Shown in pieces: positions 29,343-38,511 of a stretch of 64,000 nt of DNA. The notes below the pieces were generated by a model. The model ran no database searches and had not been told where the DNA came from. It was given only the letters and a program-made list of their open reading frames with translations. How positions within the stretch are numbered: position 1 is the first letter of the stretch; every line of letters starts with the position of its first letter. This stretch comes from Psychrosphaera aestuarii (lineage in GTDB: Bacteria; Pseudomonadota; Gammaproteobacteria; Enterobacterales; Alteromonadaceae): assembly GCF_017948405.1 (NCBI RefSeq), contig NZ_CP072844.1:496001-560000 (forward strand), written 5' to 3'. The position numbers were made by a program, and so were the translations under genes.

Positions 29343-30320
29343 ATGCAAAAGTGGTTAGCAGCAGGCCTTGGAGCTATTGTCGTTCTGTCTATTTTACTGG
29401 CACAGTACTGGAGTTTCATGCCAGATGTTTTTTCTGTAGAAGAGCGAGCCCTTTCAAAAGCAAAACAATTAAACACAACACCGGTTACAGGCTTTACAAC
29501 AACGCATACGTTAATTGAAGTAACAAAAGTACTGCTGGATAAACCGGGTGGGTATTTATCAAATGACATAGCGCCACCTTCGGTATTTCTAGACAATATC
29601 CCTGCATTTGAATTTGGGGCGTTAGAAATGAGCAGAGATTTAGCATTAGCCTTGCGTCGAGATTTCAGTCGCTCTCAATCTCAATCGGTAGAAAACCCGT
29701 ATCTAAAAGTCGCGCAACCACAATTCAGTATTGATCATAACTCGTGGGCTTTACCAAGCTCCGAGTCTTCTTATCGTATGGCTGTAGAAGCTCTAGAAAA
29801 ATATCGTGATTCATTAAGCGATGAACAACAAGGTTCGGCACAATTTTATGCACGCGCCGATAATTTAAAAGACTGGTTAAATGAAGTAGAAAAACGCCTA
29901 GGTAGCTTGAGTCAAAGATTAAGCGCGAGCGTCGGTCAAGATCGTATTAACATTGATTTAGCAGGTGACACCGCAGCAATACAATCCACACAAACCGCTA
30001 AGAGCCAAATGGTACAAACGAGTTGGTGGAAAATAGATGATGTCTTTTATGAAGCAAAGGGAGCGAGTTGGGCTCTATTGCACTTTTTGAAAGCGGTTGA
30101 AATCGATTTTGCTAGCACGTTGCAGAAAAAAAATGCACAAACGAGTTTGAAACAAATTATCCGAGAGCTAGAAGCGACACAACAAGCTATTTGGAGTCCA
30201 ATGATATTAAATGGCAGTGGATTTGGAGTGTTAGCAAATCACTCTCTTGTAATGGCTAATTATATTTCAAGAGCTAATGCTGCAATTATCGACCTTAAAA
30301 CATTATTAACGCAGGGTTAA
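29343..30320 (+). CDS. DUF2333 family protein
   Basis: 325-residue protein with one N-terminal membrane segment (about 3-22), the rest probably periplasmic. The DUF2333 hallmark LLDKPGGYLSNDIAPPSVFL lies near 67-86, and RRDFSRSQSQSVENPYL near 109-125. The function of the family is unknown; it is common in marine Gammaproteobacteria. It follows the copper chaperone by 15 nt and precedes the outer-membrane barrel by 6 nt, so the three are likely one operon. Confidence 0.85.
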   Translation: MQKWLAAGLGAIVVLSILLAQYWSFMPDVFSVEERALSKAKQLNTTPVTGFTTTHTLIEVTKVLLDKPGGYLSNDIAPPSVFLDNIPAFEFGALEMSRDLALALRRDFSRSQSQSVENPYLKVAQPQFSIDHNSWALPSSESSYRMAVEALEKYRDSLSDEQQGSAQFYARADNLKDWLNEVEKRLGSLSQRLSASVGQDRINIDLAGDTAAIQSTQTAKSQMVQTSWWKIDDVFYEAKGASWALLHFLKAVEIDFASTLQKKNAQTSLKQIIRELEATQQAIWSPMILNGSGFGVLANHSLVMANYISRANAAIIDLKTLLTQG

Positions 30321-30326
30321 GCTATT

Positions 30327-31079
30327 ATGTTTGTGTCAGTTTTGAAAATTATCGCGTTGGTCTCTTTGTTAATCATTGCGTCACCTCTATACGCAAAAGA
30401 TATTTTCAGTTTTTCACTTGGAATTGATCAATGGAAGAATGATGCTCCCTCAACTTATGGAGTCGCCAGTGATAATCTACTTGAATTTAAAGACGAGGGT
30501 GCTACAGCACGACAGCTGGAGCTTTCCCTTAGCCATAAGCTGCCACTGATACCAAATATTCGATATGCGACGTCATCGACAGATCAAGCAGCTAATAATA
30601 CGCTTGCGCAAACTTATGTTTTAGGCGGAGAAGTGTTTAGTGTTGCCAGTCAGTTATCGTCAGAAAATAAAACTCAGATACATGACGTGTTACTTTCTTA
30701 TCCTATGCTCGATTTTAGACTGTTAAAAATGGACATGGGACTTTTGGCGCGTTACCAAAAGTTGGAGATTAATACGAGTAAAATTGGAGACACTCAGCAG
30801 TCAATGGTCGACTCCGATAAAATTGTGCCTATGTTGCATGTAAACTTAGAGAGCGGAGTCCCATTACTCGGGTTCTTCGTATTTGCTGAATTCAACAAAG
30901 GTGACAATAACCATCTATATCAGAGTGGTATTGGCTATACTTTTGACAATAATCTAATCCCAGACGTCGATTTAAGAGTGGGCTTTAGAAATGAAAATAT
31001 AGACTTTACCGCAGGTGATGGTGTTATTTTCCATCAAGAATTAGACGCGACTTTTGCTGGAATGAGGGTACGCTTTTAA
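30327..31079 (+). CDS. TIGR04219 family outer-membrane beta-barrel protein
   Basis: 250 residues with a signal peptide (about 1-23, ending SPLYAKD). Alternating strands follow, closing on a C-terminal aromatic (MRVRF), as for a small outer-membrane barrel. The features fit the TIGR04219 family of Vibrio/Shewanella-type OMPs. Substrate unknown. It lies 6 nt after the DUF2333 gene and ends the operon; convergent with the TIGR03899 gene 12 nt away. Confidence 0.82.
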   Translation: MFVSVLKIIALVSLLIIASPLYAKDIFSFSLGIDQWKNDAPSTYGVASDNLLEFKDEGATARQLELSLSHKLPLIPNIRYATSSTDQAANNTLAQTYVLGGEVFSVASQLSSENKTQIHDVLLSYPMLDFRLLKMDMGLLARYQKLEINTSKIGDTQQSMVDSDKIVPMLHVNLESGVPLLGFFVFAEFNKGDNNHLYQSGIGYTFDNNLIPDVDLRVGFRNENIDFTAGDGVIFHQELDATFAGMRVRF

Positions 31080-31091
31080 ACTTCAATTGAG

Positions 31092-31973
31092 CTATGCTTT
31101 TGTGGCAACTTGATGATTGCTATCGAATAAGTCGGTAAAGTCGTTTAGAAGATATTGTAAAAATTCACTGTCATCAGGTGCATTCACCAAGCGACTAAGT
31201 TCGTAACCAGACTGAGTTAACTTATAGTAAGTAAAAACGATATCTTTCTGTTTTATTGTTACATTAAAGCTTTGTTTGTTTTGCGCTATAGACAGTGAGT
31301 CATTGACGTTGTAAGCAGCGGATTCAATCTCTTGTTGATGTATAAGTCCTAATTCTGCCAATGAAATTAAGTGTGTATAAGACAATCCGAACTGATTTAA
31401 ATTTAAACTAATCTTCCCTGTATTTGAAAAGAGACTTATCAGTGTGGGTTTTTTGTATATGCCAGTTAATATCCTACCTGAATGTTCTTCATTAAATCGA
31501 CACATAAGTTTAACGGCTTTATAAAATATTTTTGCCTCTTTAGTTCCAAGTTCCGCCAGTGTTTTTAAACTTCGGTATGAAAAGGAACCTTGTTGAACTA
31601 ACTCTACAGATAAAATTTTTGCCCAAAGTTCATGCATTGATGGTGTATAACAACATTTGGCCATATCAGTAAACTTCATTACCCAATCCAAATCTAACCT
31701 ATCAATGAGGACATCACCCTTTACATAGTCTAGGGCCAAACTAAATATTTGTTCTAAATTATATTGCTGTCTAGCTTCAGTAATTTGATCTCGTTTATTG
31801 ATGCGCTGCGATATGCTTAAGTCGGGGTCTCGGAGTAACACAACTTCATCATTCTTGAGACGATTGATTACTTTGTTCTCTTGGTCATGTGTTGTAGAGA
31901 TTTCAAAATCTATACCCGTTAATTGCTTAACGAGGTTTAAGTATTTTGTTCGTGAATCTACAGAGTTAGTCAT
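31092..31973 (-). CDS. TIGR03899 family protein
   Basis: 293-residue soluble protein matching my recollection of the TIGR03899 family: KRDQITEARQQYNLEQIFSL (about 59-78), LDWVMKFTDMAKCCYTPSMH and KILSVELVQQGSFSYRSLKT. These families relate to DUF2806-type proteins and have no assigned function. No signal peptide is present. It is a single gene between the barrel gene and the EAL protein, divergent from the latter. Confidence 0.75.
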   Translation of the reverse strand: MTNSVDSRTKYLNLVKQLTGIDFEISTTHDQENKVINRLKNDEVVLLRDPDLSISQRINKRDQITEARQQYNLEQIFSLALDYVKGDVLIDRLDLDWVMKFTDMAKCCYTPSMHELWAKILSVELVQQGSFSYRSLKTLAELGTKEAKIFYKAVKLMCRFNEEHSGRILTGIYKKPTLISLFSNTGKISLNLNQFGLSYTHLISLAELGLIHQQEIESAAYNVNDSLSIAQNKQSFNVTIKQKDIVFTYYKLTQSGYELSRLVNAPDDSEFLQYLLNDFTDLFDSNHQVATKA

Positions 31974-32148
31974 TTAATTTTTTATTCTTAATCACCGAGT
32001 TATTCATAATCTTGAAAACATCAACAAAAGTCAAAGAAATGGCAATATTTAAATAGTAAGTTTTTGTACAAAAAGTGGTTTTGTTTCTACACTTAGGTTG
32101 GACTTTATGAATTATAAGTATTATTTCTAACGAGGATGTTGCTGGCCG

Positions 32149-34389
32149 ATGCCAACTCAAAAAACTAAAAGCCAAGATGATTTTCTTTTTTCGGGACAAT
32201 TACTTACCGCTGACGATAACATTAACGAACAAGAATGTTTGGACCATTGGAATATCTTAATTGTTGATGACGAACCAGAAATCCATCAAGTTACAACGAT
32301 GGCGCTAGCAGGTGTAAAAATTGCGGGTAAAAAGCTCAAGTTTTTCCATGCGTACAGCGCAGCGGAAGCGTTAGAGCTTTTAAAAGAACAAGATAAAATC
32401 GCCGTGACGATTTTAGACGTTGTTATGGAAAGTGATGATTCAGGATTAAAGTTAATTCGCTGTATAAGAGATAAGCTGGCGTTACTAGACATGCGTATTA
32501 TTTTACGCACTGGACAGCCTGGCTTTGCGCCTGAAGAACAAGTTATCTCTGATTACGAAATTAATGACTACATAATGAAAACTGAAACGACTCGGAGTAA
32601 GTTGTTTACGTCTCTGTGTTCTGCTATCAGATCTTATCAACAACTCTGCATTATCAGCGAGGCGCGAGACTTTCTGCAGCGACTCACTATCATGAATAGT
32701 GAATTAATATCTCAAACGACGTTTACGTCGTTTGTTCAATGTTTAGTCCATAACTCGTTAGAATTATTCAGTGCCTCTGGCCCGGGTTTATTATTAATAG
32801 ATCAAGGAAAAAAGAAGGGCGAGCCTACTCGATTTGAAATTGAATATAGCAGTGAGCGCACACATCAGTTTGTAGGACAAAACTTTGAGGATGCTCTGTC
32901 TGACGATATTGTTGTTAAAATTAAGCAAACTATACTAAGTCAAACCTCTTATACACTCGGCTCTGACTTGATTTTATTTATTCCATCAAAGTCATGTAGC
33001 GTTATATTGATACTGTTTGATGTTTATCCGAACATAATTCGACCGGAACTTATTCAATCATTTGTATCTAATATCGCCTCCGATGTTGATAATTCTTTGC
33101 TTTTAAAACAGATTAGTAACATCGCTTATCTGGACTCGTTAACAAAATTGCCAAATAGAACCAAGTTTATAGAGGACTTGGATTCTCTACATAAATCGAA
33201 CAAACAAATAAAGTCAGTTACATTAATCGATATAGAGCACTTCTCAGATATTAATGATGGCCTCGGTCAGGATTATGGCAATTTGCTACTTGTCGCAGTT
33301 GCAGAACGGTTAAGTTCAGAATTTAGCGAATCTGTGATGATTTATCGAGTTGCTGCCGATGTATTTGGCGTAATAGCGACGACGACATCCCTTGACGAAA
33401 ATGAAATCCTACGGATATTCGATTTACCATTTATGGCCGGCGAGCACCTAATCCCAGTCAACGTCCGAATTGGTATTTCTAAAGGTGAAAATAATGTAGC
33501 CAACGGTTTAATACTTATTAAACAAGCAAATATAGCTTTAAATCGAGCTAAAAAAGGTCAACAGAATAGAGCAAGTTACTATGCCTCCGAGATGGAAGAT
33601 GAGACCGCATGGCGCTTAGATATGATTCGTAAACTCACCGATGATTTTTATGCGCAAAAACTTCAGGTATGGTACCAGCCGCAATTAAATTTAAAAAACA
33701 ATAAGATTATAGGTGCCGAGGCATTGCTGAGGTGGCCGAATGGTAATGGTGGATTTTATTCACCTCTAACATTTATACCGTTAGCTGAATATACAGGACT
33801 TATTGTTGATATTGGTAGTTGGGTTATTGAGCAAGCTTGTTTAGAGATAGTGCGGTGTAACAAGCTCGGGTATAAAGACATTCGCATAGCTGTAAATGTA
33901 TCTATGCCGCAATTTAAGAATAACACTTTTGTTGACACCGTTTTATCTATTACAGAAAAACATAATGTTAAGCCTGAAAATCTCGAGTTAGAAATCACTG
34001 AAAGTGTAGTAATGGACGATACAACATTAGTTGTAACGGCCTTAGAACGTTTAAGACAGTTAGGTTATACAATCGCGATAGATGATTTTGGAACTGGGTT
34101 TTCATCTCTCAGTTATTTACACAAACTACCGATCAATCGGCTAAAAGTAGATCGAGAATTTATCAAAGATATTGGTTTTGGAGGCGACGGAATTTTAGCA
34201 GAGACAATCATTAACTTGGCCCAAAAGCTTGGTTTAGAGGTTATCGCTGAAGGAATTGAAACGGCTTATCAACAGGACTTCATAAAACAATTAGGGTGTG
34301 ATGAGGCACAAGGTTATTATCATGCTAAGCCAATGCCAGCTGACGAACTTGAAGAATTCCTTCAAAATTTCGACAGCCAACATAAGTAA
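32149..34389 (+). CDS. REC-DUF3369-GGDEF(degenerate)-EAL c-di-GMP phosphodiesterase
   Basis: 746-residue cytosolic signalling protein. REC domain about 35-160, with acidic pocket DDEPE (about 40-44), phosphoacceptor Asp in TILDVVM (about 89) and Lys in DYIMKT. A DUF3369-type sensor lies about 165-320. The GGDEF domain (330-470) has AADVF in place of GGDEF (about 403-407), so cyclase activity is lost. The EAL domain (about 490-735) is intact, with GAEALLRW (about 521-528), NVSMPQF, ELEITESV and DDFGTGFSSLSYL (about 644-656). It probably hydrolyses c-di-GMP in response to a histidine kinase not in this window. Target processes could include the MSHA pilus. Confidence 0.92.
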   Translation: MPTQKTKSQDDFLFSGQLLTADDNINEQECLDHWNILIVDDEPEIHQVTTMALAGVKIAGKKLKFFHAYSAAEALELLKEQDKIAVTILDVVMESDDSGLKLIRCIRDKLALLDMRIILRTGQPGFAPEEQVISDYEINDYIMKTETTRSKLFTSLCSAIRSYQQLCIISEARDFLQRLTIMNSELISQTTFTSFVQCLVHNSLELFSASGPGLLLIDQGKKKGEPTRFEIEYSSERTHQFVGQNFEDALSDDIVVKIKQTILSQTSYTLGSDLILFIPSKSCSVILILFDVYPNIIRPELIQSFVSNIASDVDNSLLLKQISNIAYLDSLTKLPNRTKFIEDLDSLHKSNKQIKSVTLIDIEHFSDINDGLGQDYGNLLLVAVAERLSSEFSESVMIYRVAADVFGVIATTTSLDENEILRIFDLPFMAGEHLIPVNVRIGISKGENNVANGLILIKQANIALNRAKKGQQNRASYYASEMEDETAWRLDMIRKLTDDFYAQKLQVWYQPQLNLKNNKIIGAEALLRWPNGNGGFYSPLTFIPLAEYTGLIVDIGSWVIEQACLEIVRCNKLGYKDIRIAVNVSMPQFKNNTFVDTVLSITEKHNVKPENLELEITESVVMDDTTLVVTALERLRQLGYTIAIDDFGTGFSSLSYLHKLPINRLKVDREFIKDIGFGGDGILAETIINLAQKLGLEVIAEGIETAYQQDFIKQLGCDEAQGYYHAKPMPADELEEFLQNFDSQHK

Positions 34390-34399
34390 TTGTAACGAT

Positions 34400-37222
34400 T
34401 TAATTTAGTAACGGTTTAAGATATTTTGCGGTGAAAGATCCTTCGACATCGCATATGTCTTCCGGTGTTCCTGCAGCGACAATAGTTCCGCCGCCAGAAC
34501 CACCTTCCGGCCCCAAATCAATAATGTAATCAGCCGTTTTTACAACATCTAAGTTATGCTCAATAATAACAATAGTATTACCATGGTCTCGAAGACGATG
34601 GATTACAGTTAATAGCTGCTCAATATCATGGAAGTGAAGGCCTGTGGTAGGCTCATCTAAGATATACAGCGTTTGTCCTGTATCTCGCTTCGACAACTCC
34701 TTAGCAAGTTTAACACGTTGCGCTTCACCACCGGATAAGGTAGTTGCGGACTGACCTAACCGAATATAACTAAGGCCAACATCCATTAACGTTTGTAATT
34801 TTCTTGATATTGCAGGAATAGCATCGAAAAACTCTCTTGCGTCTTCTACCGTCATTTCAAGTACTTGGTTTATATTTTTACCTTTGTACGTGACTTCAAG
34901 CGTTTCCCTGTTATATCTCTTACTACCACACACATCACATGGGACATATACGTCCGGTAAAAAGTGCATTTCGACTTTTATAAGGCCATCACCTTGGCAC
35001 GCTTCACAGCGACCACCTTTCACATTAAAACTAAAGCGACCGGCTTTATACCCTCGAGCCCTCGCTTCTTGAGTTCCAGCGAATAGATCTCGAATATTAG
35101 TAAATATTCCGGTGTAGGTTGCTGGATTAGACCTAGGTGTTCTACCAATTGGGCTTTGGTCAATATCAATAACTTTGTCTAACTGCTCCAGGCCGGTAAT
35201 TTCTTTATATGGTGCAGGCTCAGACAACGTCGCTTTATTTAATGCACAGTGAGCAATAGGAAATAAAGTACCATTAATTAGTGTAGATTTACCCGAGCCT
35301 GATACGCCGGTAACACATGTCATCAAGCCAATAGGGATATCTATGGAAACATCTTTTAGATTGTTCCCTGTGGCGCCTTTTAACGATAACCATTTATCTT
35401 TGTTAACAGACACTCGATTTTGTGGAACCTGTATTTTTCTTGCACCGGATAAAAATTGTCCGGTTATTGAATTAGGGTTGTTTTTTACCTCTTCTGGAGT
35501 GCCTTTGGCGATTATCTGACCACCATGAACACCTGCTCCAGGACCGATATCAATAACATAATCAGCAGCTCTAATCGCGTCTTCATCATGTTCAACCACA
35601 ATCACGGTATTGCCGAGATCTCTCAGATGTACCAATGTTTGTAATAACCTATCATTGTCACGTTGATGCAGTCCTATTGATGGCTCATCTAGAACATACA
35701 TTACGCCCACTAAACCGGCACCAATTTGACTTGCTAGTCTAATTCTTTGCGCTTCACCACCAGAGAGTGTTTCGGCACTTCGTGATAAAGACAAATAGGT
35801 CAATCCGACATTAACCAAGAAACCTAAACGCTCTCGTATCTCTTTTAAAATCTTTTCTGCAATTTGTGCTTTTTGGCCACTTAAATTTAAGTTTTCAAAA
35901 AACTGACTCGCGTCACCAATTGACATATCAGTAATAGTAGGCAAATTAGTATTTGTTACAAATACATGGCGAGCTTCTTCTCGTAAACGGCTACCACTAC
36001 AGCTTGGGCATGGCTGTGTACTAATATATTTAGTTAACTCTTCTCGTACTGTATTTGATTCGGTTTCTTTATATCGACGTTCCATATTAGGCAATATACC
36101 TTCAAATGGATGATTGCGAACAACAACGTCGCCTCGGTCATTCATGTACTTAAATTCAATACTTTGTGCACCGCTACCATTTAATATGACTTCGCGATGT
36201 TCAGCAGGTAAGTTATTAAATGGCAGGCTTAAATCAATTTTATAATGTTGAGCCAATGACTTTAACATTTGGAAATAATAGAAGTTACGCTTATCCCAGC
36301 CTCTAATAGCCCCACCGGTTAAACTTAGTTCGTCATTAATTATTACTTTATCTGAATCAAAGTACTGTTTAACACCTAAACCGTCACAACTTGTACAAGC
36401 GCCGGCTGGGTTGTTAAATGAAAATAAACGTGGCTCTAGTTCCTGCATTGAATATCCACAAACTGGACACGCAAAATTAGCACTGAAGGTTAATGGTGGA
36501 GTATCTCCTTCCATAAAGGCAATGTTAACGATACCACCACTTAGTTCTAATGAAGTTTCTATAGACTCGGCAAGTCTTTGTTGAATGTCGTCACGAACCT
36601 TTAAGCGATCAACAACGACTTCAATAGTGTGCTTTTTATGTAGCTCTAATTCAGGAGGATCTGATAAATCACACACCTCTCCGTCGATGCGGGCTCTGAT
36701 AAAGCCTTGGGCAGATAAATTCTCTAATGTTTTTACGTGCTCACCTTTCCGGTCTCTCACAACCGGAGCAAGAACCATTATTTTAGCGCCTTCTGGCAAA
36801 TCTAAAATACGATCTACCATTTGCGATACCGTTTGTGCTTCTAACGGTTCACCGTGTGTAGGGCAAGTTGGCGTGCCTACTCGAGCATATAAAAGGCGTA
36901 AATAGTCATAAATTTCGGTGATGGTTCCGACAGTTGAGCGTGGGTTATGTGAAGTCGACTTTTGTTCAATAGAAATTGCTGGTGATAAACCTTCAATATG
37001 ATCTACGTCAGGCTTTTCCATTAACGAAAGGAACTGGCGTGCATATGCCGATAAAGATTCAACATAACGTCGCTGGCCTTCAGCGTATAAGGTATCAAAT
37101 GCAAGTGAAGATTTTCCCGAACCTGATAGGCCGGTGATTACGATTAATTTATCGCGAGGAATTTCAATATCTATATTTTTCAAATTGTGGGTGCGAGCAC
37201 CACGAACTTCAATTTTATCCAT
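34400..37222 (-). CDS. uvrA: Excinuclease ABC subunit A
   Basis: DNA damage recognition ATPase of nucleotide excision repair. Two ABC ATPase modules: Walker [13 protein letters not shown] (about 29-40) and [10 protein letters not shown] (about 640), each with a signature SGGEAQR and a DEP Walker B. Zinc fingers: [16 protein letters not shown] (about 251-280) and [15 protein letters not shown] (about 738-765). The ATG at 37222 gives 940 residues, the E. coli length, with AAGAAG upstream; a GTG two codons earlier is possible. uvrA with ssb nearby is conserved, here with extra genes between. Confidence 0.98.
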   Translation of the reverse strand: MDKIEVRGARTHNLKNIDIEIPRDKLIVITGLSGSGKSSLAFDTLYAEGQRRYVESLSAYARQFLSLMEKPDVDHIEGLSPAISIEQKSTSHNPRSTVGTITEIYDYLRLLYARVGTPTCPTHGEPLEAQTVSQMVDRILDLPEGAKIMVLAPVVRDRKGEHVKTLENLSAQGFIRARIDGEVCDLSDPPELELHKKHTIEVVVDRLKVRDDIQQRLAESIETSLELSGGIVNIAFMEGDTPPLTFSANFACPVCGYSMQELEPRLFSFNNPAGACTSCDGLGVKQYFDSDKVIINDELSLTGGAIRGWDKRNFYYFQMLKSLAQHYKIDLSLPFNNLPAEHREVILNGSGAQSIEFKYMNDRGDVVVRNHPFEGILPNMERRYKETESNTVREELTKYISTQPCPSCSGSRLREEARHVFVTNTNLPTITDMSIGDASQFFENLNLSGQKAQIAEKILKEIRERLGFLVNVGLTYLSLSRSAETLSGGEAQRIRLASQIGAGLVGVMYVLDEPSIGLHQRDNDRLLQTLVHLRDLGNTVIVVEHDEDAIRAADYVIDIGPGAGVHGGQIIAKGTPEEVKNNPNSITGQFLSGARKIQVPQNRVSVNKDKWLSLKGATGNNLKDVSIDIPIGLMTCVTGVSGSGKSTLINGTLFPIAHCALNKATLSEPAPYKEITGLEQLDKVIDIDQSPIGRTPRSNPATYTGIFTNIRDLFAGTQEARARGYKAGRFSFNVKGGRCEACQGDGLIKVEMHFLPDVYVPCDVCGSKRYNRETLEVTYKGKNINQVLEMTVEDAREFFDAIPAISRKLQTLMDVGLSYIRLGQSATTLSGGEAQRVKLAKELSKRDTGQTLYILDEPTTGLHFHDIEQLLTVIHRLRDHGNTIVIIEHNLDVVKTADYIIDLGPEGGSGGGTIVAAGTPEDICDVEGSFTAKYLKPLLN

Positions 37223-37525
37223 ATTCACTTCTTACCAATTCATTAGATCAGACAGTATGACACTAAACCGCCCAAGGCGTAAATAAAACACTGTATGAAT
37301 AAACGAGTACAGAAGATCACTTTAGTCAAAATTAAATGTGGTCAAAAATGGACCAACCAGTTAAAATACGCTTTAGCTGTCATGCTTTTTTACACTTTGT
37401 TTTTTGGTTTTGGATATTCCTAATAAAAACAAAGGTTTGTATTCTAGTCCGATGATTGCTATACGACAATTAGGAAACGAATTATTTTAGTTGCTCGGTA
37501 CATCACTGAGTATGAAGGAAGTAGT
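37223..37525. other. Intergenic region between uvrA and the PEP-CTERM gene
   Basis: 303 nt between divergent genes. I see no RNA gene. The only notable dyad is CTGTA-N12-TACAG at 37291-37312, longer than a canonical LexA box (CTGT-N8-ACAG). Promoters of both genes must lie here but are not clear by eye. Confidence 0.5.
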
Positions 37526-38404
37526 GTGTTAAGAATATTATCAATTATTTTAGTACTAGGTACGGCATTAAATGCTCAGGCTGATACAACAACATTAGGA
37601 TGGGACTTCGGAAACCAATCTAATTTTGTTAATACGGTTGCTGGTGAAAATAACTCAGTTACTAATGACTACAGCTCGTTTGATGCAATGAGTTATCAGC
37701 ATATGGCAGGTCGTGGCTGGGTAGCATCAGATAGAGAAGCTCTAACGGTTAGTGGTTGGTCTATGGTAGAAAACCCAAATCGTACTGATAGACTAACAGC
37801 TGTAGGAGCTGATATTTATTCATGGGGTAGCTATGGTATTGGCGTTGTTAACCAAAATGAAAGCTATTCGAATAACGAACATGCAATTGATAATCGCAAT
37901 GTTAACCAAGGTGAAAACCAAGAGTTTGTATTGCTGTCGTTTGCAGAAGAAGTTGCATTAGAAGGTTTTTGGGTTGGCTGGGAGTCAACATATGGTGCCG
38001 GTAATGATGAACTAAACATCGGAACACGCACATTGTCTACTCGCGCAGTGAACAAAATTGAAGATGAAGATCGTAACGTAGCATGGAAACGTGGCTTTTT
38101 AGACAACTCTATGACCAGCGCTATTAATACTACAGGCTCTGTGGCTAATAGTAGAAATGTTGTTTATTATTCAATCGGGAATACAACTGGTACCACGTCT
38201 AAGCATTGGATTGTTGGTTTGTTTCAGGAAGTAGTAAGCGGTAACTATGATGCGTTTAAACTTCGCGGTATTGTTGCTTCAAGAACTACACCGACAAACG
38301 TTACTGAAGTGCCTGAACCATCAACGGTTGCGATGTTTGCTTTAGGTCTATTGTTACTTTTAAGACAGCAAAAATCTAACAAAAAGTTTCAGTTTCACGC
38401 TTAG
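37526..38404 (+). CDS. PEP-CTERM sorting-domain exported protein
   Basis: 292 residues with an N-terminal signal peptide (about 1-19, ending LNAQAD). The middle is Asn/Ser/Thr-rich and beta-rich. The C-terminal sorting signal has VPEPST (PEP at 263-265), a hydrophobic helix VAMFALGLLLLL and a basic end RQQKSNKK. Such proteins are cut by exosortase XrtA and displayed or released with exopolysaccharide. GTG start with GAAGGAAG upstream. Next to prsT, a component of the same sorting system; exosortase itself is not in the window. Confidence 0.9.
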   Translation: MLRILSIILVLGTALNAQADTTTLGWDFGNQSNFVNTVAGENNSVTNDYSSFDAMSYQHMAGRGWVASDREALTVSGWSMVENPNRTDRLTAVGADIYSWGSYGIGVVNQNESYSNNEHAIDNRNVNQGENQEFVLLSFAEEVALEGFWVGWESTYGAGNDELNIGTRTLSTRAVNKIEDEDRNVAWKRGFLDNSMTSAINTTGSVANSRNVVYYSIGNTTGTTSKHWIVGLFQEVVSGNYDAFKLRGIVASRTTPTNVTEVPEPSTVAMFALGLLLLLRQQKSNKKFQFHA

Positions 38405-38426
38405 GATTTACTCTTCTAACAAATAT

Positions 38427-38454
38427 AAAAAAGGTGGCGTTTGCCATCTTTTTT
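38427..38454 (+). terminator. Rho-independent terminator after the PEP-CTERM gene
   Basis: 12-bp stem AAAAAAGGTGGC/GCCATCTTTTTT (one G-T pair), loop GTTT. It lies between the PEP-CTERM gene and prsT, so prsT needs readthrough or its own promoter. Confidence 0.85.
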
Positions 38455-38511
38455 GTTTTTAATAATCTTATTTTTCCAAATTCTATATTTATCTTTTACA
38501 GAGGCATAAAA

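Noticed and set aside
37291..37312. LexA box before uvrA
   Set aside because: CTGTA-N12-TACAG has the wrong spacing (canonical CTGT-N8-ACAG), so SOS control of uvrA is not supported by sequence here.
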